Assembly (NCBI GenBank): GCA_028818225.1 | Contig: JAPPOG010000069.1 | Span: forward strand, 1-64,000 | Origin: Gammaproteobacteria bacterium | Lineage (GTDB): Bacteria > Pseudomonadota > Gammaproteobacteria > Pseudomonadales > Pseudohongiellaceae | Reading direction: 5' to 3' | DNA length: 64,000 nt | Shown: piece by piece, positions 25,180 to 36,222 of the stretch | Layout of the letters: each line of letters begins with the position of its first letter | Position numbering within the stretch: position 1 is the first letter of the stretch | Program-made: the position numbers and the translations under genes | Notes under the pieces: generated by a model | The model's input: only the letters and a program-made list of their open reading frames with translations | What the model was told of the DNA's origin: nothing | Databases searched by the model: none

Positions 25180-26553
25180 CTAATCGATCACCACATTACG
25201 CACAACAGCGTAGAAGTCACTAACGGCGCGGCGGAACGCTGCTTCCGGGACCTGTTCATCATTGCCGTGGACGCCAGTGTGGTCCTCATGACCGGTGATT
25301 AGCGGATTGAATCCATAACTGACAATGCCAAGGTCTCGGGTAAAGTGACTGTCGGTAAATCCGGTGCTTACTGATGGCAACACCCGGGAGCCGGGGTGGA
25401 GTTCCTGAGTAACTGACTCAATGGCGGCGAATAGTCTCGTGTTTGTTTCAGAGATCGCTGGCGTAAAGGCCATAATTGTTTCGATGGTAACGCCAGTATC
25501 ACCGATCAGATCTTCCAGCTCCGAGATAAATTGTGCGGATGGTTTGTCCGGCAATATTCGACAATCCAATTCCGCCCAGGCTTCCGGTGGAATCACATTA
25601 ATCTTGCTTGAGCCACTCATGCGGGTCATGGAACAAGTGTCTCGAATTAAAGAGTTATGACCTGGTCGAGCTGCATGCAGTCTTTCCACAAAAGCGGGGT
25701 CACTGATAGCACTGCTGATATTTGCATAGGACGGCCCCCATTCTTCATCCATGTCTACGGAAAGTTCTGAGAAATATTCAGACACCGGTCCGATAATGCG
25801 GGGAGGGAAGGGGTTCTCCAGCAGTAAGTTTAATGCCGAAACAATTCGGGTAACGGCGCTGGTTGTTCTTGGAGAGGAACCATGACCTGGTGTATCGATG
25901 GCATTTAGTCGTAACCATACGGGTACTTTCTGCGTAACTTCAACACCGAATACGATGTCGCCGTCTTCGTTGCTGCTACCGCCGCCGCCTTCATTTAACA
26001 GGATGCCGACGCCATCAAAAATTTCTGGGCGATTCTCGATTAACCAGCCGACCCCAAAGTAGCCACCGGCTTCTTCATCAGCCGTAGCCAGAAAAATAAC
26101 GTCCCGATTCAGTTCAACGCCGGAGCGATGCAGGCTGAGAAACGTAGCTAACTGGATGATGCCGAGACCTTTCATGTCGCGGGTACCGCGGCCAAGAATA
26201 ACGCCATCACGAATATCACCAGAGAGAGGATCGATGGTCCAGAATTCTTCTTCTGCCGGCACAACATCGGTATGTTGTAAGAGTATCAGTCCGGGTTCGT
26301 CACCGCCTTCCAGACGCGCCCAGATATTGCCTCGACCAGGAGCACTCTCCGCAGTCTCATATTCGATACCTTCGGCTTCAAAAATTGCCGAGTAAAAATC
26401 TACCGCACGGTATTCATTGCCAGGAGGGTTGATGGTGTCGACACGGATGAAGTCTTGCAGCCATCTTACGGCTTCATCTTCCAGCTCTTGTGCATTAACG
26501 ACTGATACCCACACGAGATTTAGTGCAATCAATCCAATTCTTATTTTTTTCAC
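25180..26553 (-). CDS. secreted M20-family metallopeptidase
   Basis: 457 residues from a GTG start with GGAGTTAAAC upstream. A signal peptide (1-21) places it outside the cytoplasm. The M20 (ArgE/DapE/CPG2/Acy1) metal and catalytic residues are visible: LLQHTDVVPA (His94, Asp96), GRGTRDMKG (Asp126), the Glu pair ATADEEAGG (160-161), and a C-terminal GHEDHTGVHGNDE. The length and the inserted dimerisation domain fit carboxypeptidase/aminoacylase-type members. The likely role is release of terminal residues from peptides or acyl amino acids. It follows ychF with a 25-base gap but is not part of the conserved ychF-pth pair. Confidence 0.88.
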   Translation of the reverse strand: MKKIRIGLIALNLVWVSVVNAQELEDEAVRWLQDFIRVDTINPPGNEYRAVDFYSAIFEAEGIEYETAESAPGRGNIWARLEGGDEPGLILLQHTDVVPAEEEFWTIDPLSGDIRDGVILGRGTRDMKGLGIIQLATFLSLHRSGVELNRDVIFLATADEEAGGYFGVGWLIENRPEIFDGVGILLNEGGGGSSNEDGDIVFGVEVTQKVPVWLRLNAIDTPGHGSSPRTTSAVTRIVSALNLLLENPFPPRIIGPVSEYFSELSVDMDEEWGPSYANISSAISDPAFVERLHAARPGHNSLIRDTCSMTRMSGSSKINVIPPEAWAELDCRILPDKPSAQFISELEDLIGDTGVTIETIMAFTPAISETNTRLFAAIESVTQELHPGSRVLPSVSTGFTDSHFTRDLGIVSYGFNPLITGHEDHTGVHGNDEQVPEAAFRRAVSDFYAVVRNVVID

Positions 26554-26578
26554 GTTTAACTCCGGTTTCTCTTCTTGC

Positions 26579-27670
26579 TCACACGTTAAAACGGAAATGA
26601 ATCACATCACCGTCCTGCACAATATAGTCTTTGCCTTCCAGACGCCACTTCCCTGCGTCTTTAGCACCCGCTTCACCCTTGTTGTTGATGTAATCGGCAT
26701 AGGAAACGACCTCAGCGCGAATAAAGCCTTTTTCGAAGTCAGTATGAATAACTCCGGCTGCAGCAGGTGCCGTTGCACCTTGTTTTACCGTCCACGCCCG
26801 GGCTTCCTTCTCCCCAGCTGTGAAGTAAGTTTGTAAACCGAGTAGTTTATAACCGGCTCGGATTACCCGATCCAGCCCAGGCTCATCCATGCCCAGATCC
26901 TGCAGGAACTCGACTTTTTCTTCATCTTCCAGTTCGGCGATTTCTGCCTCCAGCTTATTACAGATGGCGACGACTTCGGCACCTTCGCTGGCAGCAATCT
27001 CGCGCACCTTATCCAGATGTAGGTTGTTGTCAAATCCGTCTTCATCGACGTTGGCGATATACATGACTGGTTTAACTGTGAGCAAATGTAGTGCGTAAAG
27101 ATTACTTTGTTCTTCTTTGTATAGTTCCAAAGTTCGAACCGGTTTCGCTTCATCCAGGTGGGCTTTGACTTTTTCCAGAAGCTGAACCTGGCGTTGGGCA
27201 TCTTTGTCGCCACTCTTGGCGACACGAATAACCCTGTCCAGATTTCTCTCCACTGTTTCCAGATCAGCCAACGCCAATTCGGTGTTAATGGTTTCGATAT
27301 CAGCCGCAGGATTTATCTTATCGGAAACATGGGTAACGTTTTCGTCTTCAAAACAGCGAACTACATGGGCTATTGCATCAGTCTCGCGAATATTGGCCAG
27401 AAATTTGTTACCCAGGCCCTCTCCCTTGGATGCACCCTCTACCAAGCCCGCTATGTCAGTGAACTCTACTGTGGTTGGGATGACTTTCTGAGGATTCACA
27501 ATGCCGGCGATCTTGTCGAGGCGATCGTCGGGGATCGACACGATGCCCGAGTTAGGCTCAATCGTGCAGAAGGGAAAATTTTCCGCCGCTATACCTGCTT
27601 TGGTTAAGGCGTTGAATAGAGTCGACTTGCCAACGTTAGGCAATCCTACAATGCCGCATTTCACTGCCAT
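26579..27670 (-). CDS. ychF: redox-regulated ATPase YchF (OLA1 type)
   Basis: 363 residues, the family's usual length. The P-loop [15 protein letters not shown] starts at residue 8. The usual NKxD guanine motif is replaced by NVDE (in IANVDEDGF), the mark of ATP-preferring YchF. A coiled-coil middle and a C-terminal TGS domain ([28 protein letters not shown]) follow. It binds ribosomes or the degradation machinery and is linked to oxidative stress and leaderless translation in E. coli. It lies directly downstream of pth, the conserved order. Confidence 0.97.
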   Translation of the reverse strand: MAVKCGIVGLPNVGKSTLFNALTKAGIAAENFPFCTIEPNSGIVSIPDDRLDKIAGIVNPQKVIPTTVEFTDIAGLVEGASKGEGLGNKFLANIRETDAIAHVVRCFEDENVTHVSDKINPAADIETINTELALADLETVERNLDRVIRVAKSGDKDAQRQVQLLEKVKAHLDEAKPVRTLELYKEEQSNLYALHLLTVKPVMYIANVDEDGFDNNLHLDKVREIAASEGAEVVAICNKLEAEIAELEDEEKVEFLQDLGMDEPGLDRVIRAGYKLLGLQTYFTAGEKEARAWTVKQGATAPAAAGVIHTDFEKGFIRAEVVSYADYINNKGEAGAKDAGKWRLEGKDYIVQDGDVIHFRFNV

Positions 27671-27693
27671 TAACTAGTTCCTTCTTATGTCGA

Positions 27694-28281
27694 TTAAGTG
27701 TGAAGCAAGCGCATGGCTTCTTCCCATTGCCCTTTTACGGCTTTGGGAACTACGCGAATAGCAGCTTCAATATCACCCATGATGAGGTCGGCTTCCGATC
27801 TGGATGGATCGCTTAGCACATAGTTGGCCACCATGGATTTATGGCCCGGGTGACCGACACCGATGCGCAAGCGGAAAAAGTCTTTCTTGCCGCCCAGCGC
27901 ATTGATGATATCCCTGATGCCATTGTGGCCGCCGTGGCCGCCACCTTCTTTAAAGCGGGTCACGCCTACTTCGAAATCGATTTCGTCATAGGCAACCAGC
28001 ATGTTTTCGGGCTCGATTTTGTAGAACTTGCAGACCGCAGCTACCGACTTACCACTGTGATTCATAAAGGTGGTTGGGAAGAGTAGTTTTATATCGTCAC
28101 CCTCGATATTTACCGAGGTAAACTCGCCAAAAAACTTTGATTCGCCACGCAACTGGCCACCATAGGCATTACATAGATGGTGGAGAAATATTACGCCCGC
28201 GTTGTGGCGATTGGAGTCGTGTTGTGGGCCTGGATTTCCCAGACCCACAATAAGTTTCAGTGGATGATCCGGCATTTTCAT
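27694..28281 (-). CDS. pth: peptidyl-tRNA hydrolase
   Basis: 195 residues from ATG 28281, with AAGGAG nine bases upstream. Upstream in-frame starts overlap rplY and are rejected; the ATG at 28275 is an alternative. The enzyme cleaves peptidyl-tRNA released from stalled ribosomes. Motifs: IVGLGNPG with Asn16, the catalytic His26 in RHNAG, AYDEIDFEVG holding the conserved Asp, and GGGHGGHNGIRD. It sits 31 bases after rplY and 23 before ychF, the standard cluster. Confidence 0.96.
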   Translation of the reverse strand: MKMPDHPLKLIVGLGNPGPQHDSNRHNAGVIFLHHLCNAYGGQLRGESKFFGEFTSVNIEGDDIKLLFPTTFMNHSGKSVAAVCKFYKIEPENMLVAYDEIDFEVGVTRFKEGGGHGGHNGIRDIINALGGKKDFFRLRIGVGHPGHKSMVANYVLSDPSRSEADLIMGDIEAAIRVVPKAVKGQWEEAMRLLHT

Positions 28282-28312
28282 ATTTCCGGACTCCTTGGCC
28301 ATGGCCAAAGGC

Positions 28313-29017
28313 TTAAGCGTCGTCGCCGTCTCCGGAAGACTCTTCGCCTCCGGAATCGCCATCACCTTCTGCTGGAGCTTCGCCCTCAGCTGCTTCACCT
28401 TCTTCTGCTGCAGCCTCTTCTTCTTCGGCGCCGCCTCGCGGTTGCTGCACGCTGGCTACATTGAGGTCACTTTCCTCGCCAACGCTAAGGGCAACACTGC
28501 GAACGCCTTCCGGGAAGGTGAGATCAGACAGGTGAACAGACACGCCGAGTTCGACATTTTCCATATCCACTTCAATAAATTCTGGAAGATCTTTCGGCAA
28601 ACAGACAATCTCGATCTCATTAAGAGTATGGCGAATACTTCCACCCTGAAGTTTTACGCCCACACACTTGTCTTCATTGATAAAGTGAATTGGGACCTTA
28701 ACCTGGATTTCCTGCTTCATGTCCACGCGCTGAAAGTCAGCATGAAGAATAAACGGCTTGGCAGGATGGCGCTGCAGCGCCTTGATTACCGCCGGTTCCT
28801 TTTTACTGTCGATATTGAGGGTAATAATGTGAGAAAAGAATGCTTCATTCTCAGTTGCCTTGGCAATATCTTTATGGGCAATAGTGAGTGAAACAGGATC
28901 TTTTTTGCCGCCATAAAGTACGGCGGGAATTGATCCGTCCAGACGACGCAGGCGGCGGCTCGCACCTTTCCCCAGGTCCTCTCGAACAGAACATTCCAAT
29001 TCGAAATCTTCTGACAT
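28313..29017 (-). CDS. rplY: 50S ribosomal protein L25, long Ctc form
   Basis: 234 residues from ATG 29017 with AAAGGAATAGAAAC upstream. The N-terminal ~95 residues are the L25 fold that binds 5S rRNA ([17 protein letters not shown]). The TL5/Ctc C-terminal domain follows ([32 protein letters not shown]). A low-complexity acidic tail of about 45 residues made of Glu, Gly, Ala and Ser closes the protein; such tails vary freely between species. It lies between prs and pth as in related genomes. Confidence 0.96.
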   Translation of the reverse strand: MSEDFELECSVREDLGKGASRRLRRLDGSIPAVLYGGKKDPVSLTIAHKDIAKATENEAFFSHIITLNIDSKKEPAVIKALQRHPAKPFILHADFQRVDMKQEIQVKVPIHFINEDKCVGVKLQGGSIRHTLNEIEIVCLPKDLPEFIEVDMENVELGVSVHLSDLTFPEGVRSVALSVGEESDLNVASVQQPRGGAEEEEAAAEEGEAAEGEAPAEGDGDSGGEESSGDGDDA

Positions 29018-29111
29018 GTTTCTATTCCTTTTGAGCAACTTTCTACAAAGTTATTGAGATTCGTTGCAATTTTCTTTAGTAAGTTTGCGACCAACTTATT
29101 AAAGGATTCAT

Positions 29112-29150
29112 AAAAGAGGGCAGTTGTTCTTTTGAAACTTCTGCCCTCGC
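29112..29150 (-). terminator. probable terminator after prs
   Basis: On the minus strand GAGGGCAG (29148-29141) pairs with CTGCCCTC (29123-29116) across a 17-base loop, followed by TTTT. It lies between prs (stop at 29176) and rplY. The large loop makes it a moderate terminator, so partial read-through into rplY is possible. Confidence 0.55.
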
Positions 29151-29175
29151 GGTATCCACGTGATGTTAGAAATAA

Positions 29176-30126
29176 CTATGTATTATCAAACATCGCGCTA
29201 ATGGATTCCTCATTACTTACTCGTCGAATCGATTCGGCTAATAGTTTGGCCATCGATAATTGACGAATGTGCGAGCAGGATTTTGCTGCATCGCTTAACG
29301 GTATCGTGTCGGTTACTACTAGTGAATCCAGACTCGATCCCTCTATATTCTCTATTGCCGGACCAGAAAGTACCGGGTGAGTACAGTAAGCCACAACTTT
29401 ATTAGCTCCATACTCCTTCAGGGCATCTGCCGCTTTGCACAGTGTGCCGGCAGTGTCCACCATGTCGTCGACAATCAAACAACATCGGTCTTCTACATCA
29501 CCGATGAGGTTCATAATCTGCGCTTCATTGGCTGATGGACGTCGTTTGTCGATTATCGCCAGGTCGACGTCGAGTTGCTTGGCCACCGCTCTGGCCCGAA
29601 CCACGCCACCAACATCCGGTGATACAACTATTAAATTATCATAACGCTGACGCTCAATGTCGTCAGTCAGTACCGGTGAACCATAAACATTGTCCACCGG
29701 GATGCTGAAAAATCCCTGTATTTGTTCAGCATGTAAATCAACTGTCAGAACTCGATTAACACCAACGGCGCTAATCATGTCTGCAACGACCTTGGCACTA
29801 ATGGCTACTCGGGCCGAGCGTACACGACGATCCTGTCGGGCGTAGCCAAAGTAAGGAATCACCGCGGTGATTCGGTTCGCTGAAGCTCTGTGCAGAGCAT
29901 CTGCCATTAACAGCAATTCCATGATGCTGTCGTTGGTCGGTGCACAGGTCGGTTGAATGATGAAAACGTCTTTACCGCGAACGTTTTCATTTAACTCAAC
30001 AGATACTTCACCGTCACTAAATTTACTGATACTGGCATGTCCCAGAGGAACACCAATATTTTTGGCAATGGCGTCTGCTAATGCCGGATTAGCATTGCCC
30101 GTAAAGACCATTAAATTTGTTGCCAC
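29176..30126 (-). CDS. prs: ribose-phosphate pyrophosphokinase (PRPP synthetase)
   Basis: 316 residues from GTG 30126, chosen because AAGGAA lies six bases upstream and the product then begins [14 protein letters not shown], aligned with the E. coli start. A longer frame runs into the tRNA-Gln gene and is rejected; an ATG at 30111 lacks spacing. The enzyme makes PRPP from ribose 5-phosphate and ATP for nucleotides, His and Trp. Motifs: [26 protein letters not shown], and the PRPP-binding loop [13 protein letters not shown]. It follows tRNA-Gln and ispE in the conserved order. Confidence 0.97.
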   Translation of the reverse strand: MATNLMVFTGNANPALADAIAKNIGVPLGHASISKFSDGEVSVELNENVRGKDVFIIQPTCAPTNDSIMELLLMADALHRASANRITAVIPYFGYARQDRRVRSARVAISAKVVADMISAVGVNRVLTVDLHAEQIQGFFSIPVDNVYGSPVLTDDIERQRYDNLIVVSPDVGGVVRARAVAKQLDVDLAIIDKRRPSANEAQIMNLIGDVEDRCCLIVDDMVDTAGTLCKAADALKEYGANKVVAYCTHPVLSGPAIENIEGSSLDSLVVTDTIPLSDAAKSCSHIRQLSMAKLLAESIRRVSNEESISAMFDNT

Positions 30127-30177
30127 ACTAAATTCCTTGGGCTTAAAACTTCTTATACTGATTGGTCTAACAAAATA

Positions 30178-30252
30178 TGGCTGGGGTGGCTGGATTCGAA
30201 CCAACGAATGCAAGGATCAAAACCTTGTGCCTTACCACTTGGCGACACCCCA
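30178..30252 (-). tRNA. tRNA-Gln (UUG)
   Basis: 75 nucleotides with encoded CCA. The minus strand gives acceptor stem TGGGGTG/CACCCCA, D-arm TCGCCAAGTGGTAAGGC, anticodon stem CAAGG/CCTTG with loop TTTTGAT (anticodon TTG) and T-arm with GGTTCGAATCC. Its place between ispE and prs is the usual one in Gammaproteobacteria. Confidence 0.95.
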
Positions 30253-30275
30253 ATATCTTTTTGACTCCTTCGAGC

Positions 30276-31112
30276 CTAAAGCGAATTAATACCCTCGGCG
30301 ATGAATCCTTTCAAACCCGATGGACACCTCGCAAATACTTCCCGGGCAGCGGCTTCACTCTCAAATTTGGCGAAGACTGCTGACCCTGTTCCTGTCATTC
30401 TAGCCTCACCGAATTGCCCTAGCCAGTTCAGGGCTTCATCCACCTCGGGATACAACAAGCGGGTCACTTTTTCGCAGTCATTTCTGGCCCTGCCCGCCAG
30501 AAAGTCGGCCATTTTGATGGCTGGAGAGTTCCGTGTCAAATTTTCCTGAGAAAATATCCGGGCCGTGGAAACCGGGCAATTCGGCGTCACTACCAGGTAC
30601 CACGCCGGGTCGATTTCCACGGGCTGGAGCCGCTCCCCAACACCCTCGGCCCAGGCGGATTTTCCATGGATAAAGACTGGCACATCGGCACCCAAATCGA
30701 GCCCCAGCGTAGCCAATTCGTCATCGCTTAGCTGGCAATCCCATAGGAGGTTCAAGGCCCGCAGAGTCGTGGCAGCATTGCTGCTGCCACCTCCCAGGCC
30801 AGAACCCATGGGAATACGCTTGTTAATGGTAATTCTGGCCCCTAATTCGTGTTTTCCTCTGAATGTTCGCAACTTTGCCGCAGCTTGCAGAATAAGATTG
30901 TCATCCATGGGCATGGTCTTGATCTCCGATTCGGCGGCAACATGCAGGGAGAGCCTGCCCGATTGAGCAGTCTCGAAAATCAGCTCATCACCATAGTTCA
31001 GTATTTGAAACAGGGACTGCAGTTCGTGGTAGCCATCATCCCTTCTGCCCAGGATATGAAGAAACAAGTTGAGTTTAGCGGGAGAGCGCAGGTTAAGAAC
31101 TTGAGGGTTCAT
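30276..31112 (-). CDS. ispE: 4-diphosphocytidyl-2-C-methyl-D-erythritol kinase
   Basis: 278 residues. GHMP kinase of the non-mevalonate isoprenoid pathway; phosphorylates CDP-methylerythritol at position 2. N-terminal [22 protein letters not shown] carries the catalytic Lys region, the ATP loop is [17 protein letters not shown], and [12 protein letters not shown] is the C-terminal GHMP motif. Its ATG overlaps the lolB stop by one base (TAATG), so the two are translationally coupled. Confidence 0.97.
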   Translation of the reverse strand: MNPQVLNLRSPAKLNLFLHILGRRDDGYHELQSLFQILNYGDELIFETAQSGRLSLHVAAESEIKTMPMDDNLILQAAAKLRTFRGKHELGARITINKRIPMGSGLGGGSSNAATTLRALNLLWDCQLSDDELATLGLDLGADVPVFIHGKSAWAEGVGERLQPVEIDPAWYLVVTPNCPVSTARIFSQENLTRNSPAIKMADFLAGRARNDCEKVTRLLYPEVDEALNWLGQFGEARMTGTGSAVFAKFESEAAAREVFARCPSGLKGFIAEGINSL

Positions 31113-31756
31113 TAATTAAATTCAGAATCCAGGGTCCAGTTCAAGCCGAAAAAGGTTAACCGGATTTCTTCTTCAACTCGCGCGACGACCACTTCCCGGG
31201 GCAAACTGAGCTCACCGTACTGGCGCGGATCTTCAAAGCTGATTGTCCATCCACCCTGATTCATTTGAGAAAGCTGATTAAGCTCGTTAAAGGTCATATC
31301 AGCATTAGAGTCGGGAGCCGGCAATCCACGAATCCAGAATTCCAAATAGGAGACCGGTAGTTCATAACCAAGTTGTTGCAGGATAAGGTCTTCCGGACTA
31401 GCGGCCCGGAACAGTTCGCCATCATGCTCCATGGTTACCAGTCCCGGTCGGCCTTCGATCACCGTCATGCCGACATTAAAGGTGCCCCAGAGTCGAATAT
31501 TGTAAGTCGTATCTTGTTGTTGCCAGCGAATACGCGGTGTGTCATTTTCATCCTTGTAAGCAACATTCACCCGACCCCGTAATTGCCAGGCACCGAGATC
31601 TTCCAGCAGCATTCTTTGCTGATCCCAAATGACATTTTCTATGGCCCGTGGAGCCACGTTGGCACAACTGCCTAATACAAGAAAAAGGGTAAGGCAGTTA
31701 AAGGTTCTGGCTGCTTGTTGCAGGTTTCCTATATAAGGAAGAAAGAATGAGATCAT
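31112..31756 (-). CDS. lolB: outer-membrane lipoprotein LolB
   Basis: 214 residues. The N-terminus ends in lipobox LVLGSC with the lipidated Cys31. LolB receives lipoproteins from LolA and inserts them in the outer membrane. Family features: [25 protein letters not shown] (the typical first strands), [34 protein letters not shown]. It sits between the TPR lipoprotein and ispE, as in Pseudomonas. Its start overlaps the stop of the TPR gene. Confidence 0.95.
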   Translation of the reverse strand: MISFFLPYIGNLQQAARTFNCLTLFLVLGSCANVAPRAIENVIWDQQRMLLEDLGAWQLRGRVNVAYKDENDTPRIRWQQQDTTYNIRLWGTFNVGMTVIEGRPGLVTMEHDGELFRAASPEDLILQQLGYELPVSYLEFWIRGLPAPDSNADMTFNELNQLSQMNQGGWTISFEDPRQYGELSLPREVVVARVEEEIRLTFFGLNWTLDSEFN

Positions 31757-33498
31757 TAATAGGGCTGAAAGCGTTCGATAACTTCTTTAATAAGTTCACT
31801 GTCAGGTTGGGTTTCCAGGGCTTCTTCCCATACCCGGATTGCTTCATCTTTGCGGTCCATCATCCACAGCACCTCGCCCACATGTGATGCCACTTCGTGA
31901 TCGGGAAAGACTGCGAAGGCTCGCCGCAAATTTTCCAACGCTTCTTCATAGCGTCCAACTTTGTATTGGGCCCAACCGAGGGTATCAATGATGGCAGGAT
32001 CATCCGGGGAGATGGCGATGGCACGTTCTGCCAGATCCAGGGCCTCTTCGTAGCGAGTGGTCTGGTCTGCCAGCATATAGCCTAAATGGTTCAGGGCGCG
32101 GGAATCATCCGGTTGCATGCGAATAATCTGGCGCAAGTCTCTTTCCGATCCCTCCTGGTCTCCTTGTGAATCATAATAAAGAACGCGAGCGAATAATAAT
32201 TCCCCCTCATTAGGGAAGCGATTAAGCGCGGTATCCAGCAAGTCTTTGGCTTCACTTACATAGCCTGCCTGAACCAGCAAATTGGATTCGATGGTAGTAA
32301 ACAGGATTTCCAGTCGGGGTTGGCCGCTGGATTGGCGAACCAACCAGGCATGGGCATCGTCCAGTTTGCCCAGCGCAATGGAATGCCGGGTTGCCTGTTG
32401 CTGTGCTGCCAGAAAATTATTCGTGCCAATTCTTACCTGGCGATAATGCTCGATTGAGTTCTCCAGGTCATCTCGCTGTTCATAAATAAAACCGAGATAG
32501 TATTGGGCTTCATCGAAACGCTGGTCGGCACGGATTAGTTTTTCGAGATTGACAATCGCCGAATCAAAGTTTTGTAACTCCATGTCCAGTAAGGCAACTG
32601 AATAAAGTGTCTCGTAATCCTCCGGATCCTGTTCGACAATAATTTCAAATTGTTCCTGGGCATCTTCGAAGCGATCATCCTGAATTAATAAGCGTGCATA
32701 ACTCAGGCGCAATGATTTTTCGTCCGGAAATTCCCGTACGCCATTACGCATGATTCGAATGGCACCATTGGTGTCATCCATGTTCTGCAGAATCTGCCCA
32801 TGGAGTAAAACCATGTTGGGCGTAAGGGCGACGTTCTGCAAAACTATTTGCATCTCATAAAGAGCGTCATCGAACTGGCGGTTCTGAGCCAACAATTGCA
32901 CCAGGGCAAGATGAATAGTCTCTTCCTCTTCGAACTCGCGAGCAAGTTGGCGCAAGTTATCGATCAGCGCCTGCCGCTCTCTCGGGCCGAGCCTGCCGGT
33001 TCTGGCAGCCAGCGCTGTAAAGTCCATTTGTCCACCAAGGTCTATAACCCGAGCCATGTGGGATAGCGCCTGGTTATAGTTGCCATTTTCGAGAAATTGA
33101 AAGGCCAGCGACAAATGGGGTTGAGGATTTTCCGGTTCAATTTCAGCCCAGAGCAGGCCAAGTTGCATGAGTGCGTTGAGGTCACCGTTGGCGGAGGCAA
33201 ACTGCACGGCTCGCATGATGATGCCAAGGTCGCGGGTCTCCATGGCGAGATCCAGGTAGTTTTCACCGGCATCCTCCAGATCACCTCGCTGGGCGCCCAA
33301 TTCACTGATAATAGTCTGGTACAGTTGCTCCTCGGTAAATGAGCCATACTCGATGTCCTCTGCTTGTTCCGGTTCAGCGGCTGCCACCAGATCTTCAGCT
33401 GAGGGCGGCGGTGGCGGGGGCGCGCCGGTACAGGCAGCCAGGCCGCCAAGCAGGAGCAGTAGTAGAAATTGTCTTAGTGAGTACTTCACGGTATCCAT
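31756..33498 (-). CDS. TPR-repeat lipoprotein (PA4667-like)
   Basis: 580 residues. Signal peptide with lipobox GLAAC (Cys23), then a proline run and an acidic linker. From about residue 50 onwards the protein is a helical array of tetratricopeptide repeats; the clearest are DDSRALNHLGYMLADQTTRYEEALDLAERAI, DDPAIIDTLGWAQYKVGRYEEALENLRRA and DHEVASHVGEVLWMMDRKDEAIRVWEEAL. It is anchored in the outer or inner membrane and likely scaffolds other proteins. The same gene sits between hemA and lolB in Pseudomonas. It ends on the lolB start codon. Confidence 0.9.
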   Translation of the reverse strand: MDTVKYSLRQFLLLLLLGGLAACTGAPPPPPPSAEDLVAAAEPEQAEDIEYGSFTEEQLYQTIISELGAQRGDLEDAGENYLDLAMETRDLGIIMRAVQFASANGDLNALMQLGLLWAEIEPENPQPHLSLAFQFLENGNYNQALSHMARVIDLGGQMDFTALAARTGRLGPRERQALIDNLRQLAREFEEEETIHLALVQLLAQNRQFDDALYEMQIVLQNVALTPNMVLLHGQILQNMDDTNGAIRIMRNGVREFPDEKSLRLSYARLLIQDDRFEDAQEQFEIIVEQDPEDYETLYSVALLDMELQNFDSAIVNLEKLIRADQRFDEAQYYLGFIYEQRDDLENSIEHYRQVRIGTNNFLAAQQQATRHSIALGKLDDAHAWLVRQSSGQPRLEILFTTIESNLLVQAGYVSEAKDLLDTALNRFPNEGELLFARVLYYDSQGDQEGSERDLRQIIRMQPDDSRALNHLGYMLADQTTRYEEALDLAERAIAISPDDPAIIDTLGWAQYKVGRYEEALENLRRAFAVFPDHEVASHVGEVLWMMDRKDEAIRVWEEALETQPDSELIKEVIERFQPY

Positions 33499-33799
33499 CC
33501 AAATATGCCTGCATTGTAGCAGTTTGTTGAGAATTCTGAGAATTTGGCCTCAGGCGTTCTTGCTTCCTTATATACGTTCTAATCAGGGAATTGAATCACC
33601 TTAATAATAGACCGTGAAGCGGGAGCAGTTGATTGCGCCAAGATTAAGTGCTTTTGTAGAAAATCCAACAGAATCAGTTACTAATAACCACTCTGGCCGA
33701 TATAGAATCTAGTTGCTAGCACAGCTTTGCTGCGATGAATTATAGGTTAGGTTCTAGTAATATACGGGCCTTTTTACTCGACGGCACTTCGGGATCCCA
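33499..33799. promoter_or_regulatory. divergent spacer between the TPR lipoprotein gene and hemA
   Basis: 301 bases without a gene; it must contain the promoters for both directions. One candidate for hemA is TTACTA (33678-33683), 17 bases, TATAGA (33701-33706), which would give a leader of about 90 bases. The match is moderate, and no regulatory palindrome is evident. Confidence 0.35.
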
Positions 33800-35113
33800 A
33801 TGGCTCTTGTACTGGTGGGGATAAACCACATGACGGCGAATATCGCGTTGCGCGAGAAGGTCGCGTTCCCGCCGGAAATCGTTGGCGAGGCATTAGGTCA
33901 GGTGAGCGCCATGGCCGGAGTTGACGAGGTGGTAATCGTCTCTACCTGTAATCGCACTGAACTCTACCTCAGTTATAAGTCTGAGAAGGCGAACGGGCGG
34001 TCGGAAGGAGAGGAGAATCGTCAGCTCATTGAGCGGCAACAGGCAGTTGTCGACTGGTTAGGGAATTACCATAAGTTAGACACAAACGAGCTCACAGAGA
34101 GTATTTATTTTTTTGGCGATAAAGAGGTTGTTCGTCACTTGATGAAAGTTGCCTGCGGTCTGGATTCCATGGTCTTGGGTGAGCCACAGATTCTTGGTCA
34201 GATCAAGTCGGCATTCGCGGTATCCCGTGACCTTGAAATAGTTGGCGCATCTTTGGGTAAAGCATTTCAGGCAGCGTTTTCCATTGCCAAGGAAGTGCGA
34301 ACCGATACTGCAATCGGAGAGAATCCGGTGTCAGTCGCCTATGCGGCAGTTACCCTGGCCGAGCGGATTTTTTCCAATCTTGCCAAGCTGTCGGTTTTGT
34401 TAATTGGGGCGGGGCGCACCATCGAGCTGGTAGCAAGGCATCTGGTAGAAAAAGGCGCCTCTTCAATCGTGGTGGCAAACCGAACGCTGGATAATGCCCT
34501 GGAAATAGCGGCGAAATTTGATGCCCATGGTGTATTGCTCTCAGATATTCCGGAGCAGTTAATCGCCGCGGACATCGTGGTGTCATCCACCAATAGCCAG
34601 TTACCCCTGTTGGGAAAGGGTGCAGTGGAGCGCGCGCTTAAAGAGCGCAAACACAATCCGATGTTGTTAATCGATCTGGCGGTGCCTCGCGATATTGAAG
34701 AGGAGGTAGGCGAAGTTGCCGATGCTTATCTCTACAGTGTTGACGACATCAGTGAAGTCATTGAAGACAATGTTAAGAGTCGGGCCGAAGCTGCTGTCCA
34801 GGCCGAGTCGATCATTGAGCGCGGCGTAGAGGAATATGCAAAACAGCTGCGGTCTCTAAATGCTGTTGCTACCCTGCGCGCTTTTCGCGACAAGGCCGAT
34901 GGGATAAGAGATCAGGAATTACAGCGGGCATTAAAATCCCTGGAGAAAGGTGAATCACCAGATGCAGTGCTGGAGTCCCTGGCCAGGGCCATAACTAATA
35001 AACTGACCCACGCGCCCAGTGTGCAAATGAAGAAAGCCAGTTCCGAAGGGCGGGATGAGCTATTGGAACTAACACAGGAATTGTTTGATTTAGGAGAAGG
35101 CGATCAGAATTAA
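33800..35113 (+). CDS. hemA: glutamyl-tRNA reductase
   Basis: 437 residues. First committed enzyme of the C5 tetrapyrrole pathway: reduces Glu-tRNA to glutamate-1-semialdehyde with NADPH. The catalytic Cys50 is in [27 protein letters not shown] is the family signature, [16 protein letters not shown] is the NADPH-binding Rossmann motif, and the C-terminal dimerisation helix is present. It heads the rightward hemA-prfA-prmC-moeB unit with prfA 20 bases downstream. No heme-regulatory motif near the N-terminus can be singled out. Confidence 0.97.
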   Translation: MALVLVGINHMTANIALREKVAFPPEIVGEALGQVSAMAGVDEVVIVSTCNRTELYLSYKSEKANGRSEGEENRQLIERQQAVVDWLGNYHKLDTNELTESIYFFGDKEVVRHLMKVACGLDSMVLGEPQILGQIKSAFAVSRDLEIVGASLGKAFQAAFSIAKEVRTDTAIGENPVSVAYAAVTLAERIFSNLAKLSVLLIGAGRTIELVARHLVEKGASSIVVANRTLDNALEIAAKFDAHGVLLSDIPEQLIAADIVVSSTNSQLPLLGKGAVERALKERKHNPMLLIDLAVPRDIEEEVGEVADAYLYSVDDISEVIEDNVKSRAEAAVQAESIIERGVEEYAKQLRSLNAVATLRAFRDKADGIRDQELQRALKSLEKGESPDAVLESLARAITNKLTHAPSVQMKKASSEGRDELLELTQELFDLGEGDQN

Positions 35114-35133
35114 GCTGTCGTCTGGATGTACCA

Positions 35134-36222
35134 ATGAAAGAATCAATTCGACTCAAACTTGAAAACATACAGGATCGCTTCGGCGAACTCGAAGCGCTGC
35201 TCAGCGATGCTGAGGTAATTGCGGATCAAAACCGTTTTCGTGAGTTTTCAAAAGAGTACAGTGAAATCGAAGATGTGGTGAAGAGTTTTAATCGCTTCAA
35301 TGAAGTCACCAATAACCTGAGTGAAGCGAAAGAAATGCAGAAAGACTCCGACCCTGACATCCGCGCCATGGCAGAAGAAGAGGTAGCCAACTCTGCTGAA
35401 GAGCTGGAAACTTTGGAGCTGGATCTGCAAAAACTCCTATTGCCCAAAGATTCAAAAGACAGTTGTAATGTCTTCCTGGAAATCCGCGCCGGCACCGGTG
35501 GTGATGAGGCAGCAATTTTTTCAGGTGACCTGTTTCGCATGTACAACCGTTATGCAGAAGAGCAGAAATGGAAGACGGAAGTTATGACGGAACGCCCCGG
35601 TGAGCATGGCGGCTACAAAGAAATTATCATGCGCATCGATGGCAAAAATGTCTACGAGAAGCTGAAGTTTGAATCCGGCGCACATCGAGTGCAACGGGTG
35701 CCGGAAACAGAAACTCAGGGTCGTGTTCATACATCCGCCTGCACCGTCGCAATCATGCCGGAAATTGAAGAAGTGGAAGAGATCGATATCGACAAGAACG
35801 ATTTACGGATTGATACCTTTCGAGCCAGTGGCGCTGGTGGTCAGCACGTAAACAAAACTGACAGTGCAATACGGATCTCCCATATACCTACGGGAATTGT
35901 CGTGGAGTGCCAGGACGAAAGATCACAACACAAGAACAAAGCTCGGGCTATGTCTTTGCTTCAAGCCAAATTATTAGACCAGGCCCAGAAGGAAAAAAAG
36001 GATGAAGAAACTGACGCGCGCCGTAAGTTGGTCGGCAGCGGAGACCGATCAGAAAAGATACGAACCTATAATTACCCCCAGGGCCGGGTTACCGATCATC
36101 GCATCAGTCTTACCCTCTACAATTTGCCCGAGATCATGGCTGGTAATCTCGGTTCAGTTATTCAGCCTTTGATTAACGAGTATCAGGCAGATCTTCTTGC
36201 CGGCCTTGCCGAAGAGGGGTAA
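35134..36222 (+). CDS. prfA: peptide chain release factor 1
   Basis: 362 residues. Recognises UAA and UAG. The GGQ motif lies at 235-237 ([17 protein letters not shown]) and is the substrate of PrmC encoded next. The stop-codon tripeptide is P190-E191-T192, where E. coli has PAT (PxT kept). The N-terminal coiled coil and the conserved HRVQRVP segment are intact. It follows hemA closely and precedes prmC with a 267-base gap, larger than usual. Confidence 0.97.
   Translation: MKESIRLKLENIQDRFGELEALLSDAEVIADQNRFREFSKEYSEIEDVVKSFNRFNEVTNNLSEAKEMQKDSDPDIRAMAEEEVANSAEELETLELDLQKLLLPKDSKDSCNVFLEIRAGTGGDEAAIFSGDLFRMYNRYAEEQKWKTEVMTERPGEHGGYKEIIMRIDGKNVYEKLKFESGAHRVQRVPETETQGRVHTSACTVAIMPEIEEVEEIDIDKNDLRIDTFRASGAGGQHVNKTDSAIRISHIPTGIVVECQDERSQHKNKARAMSLLQAKLLDQAQKEKKDEETDARRKLVGSGDRSEKIRTYNYPQGRVTDHRISLTLYNLPEIMAGNLGSVIQPLINEYQADLLAGLAEEG

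Noticed and set aside
28282-28398. Longer N-terminus for pth
   Set aside because: It would overlap the acidic tail of rplY; ATG 28281 has AAGGAG at the right distance and gives the family length.
30127-30213. Longer N-terminus for prs
   Set aside because: The extension runs into the tRNA-Gln gene; GTG 30126 has AAGGAA at good spacing.
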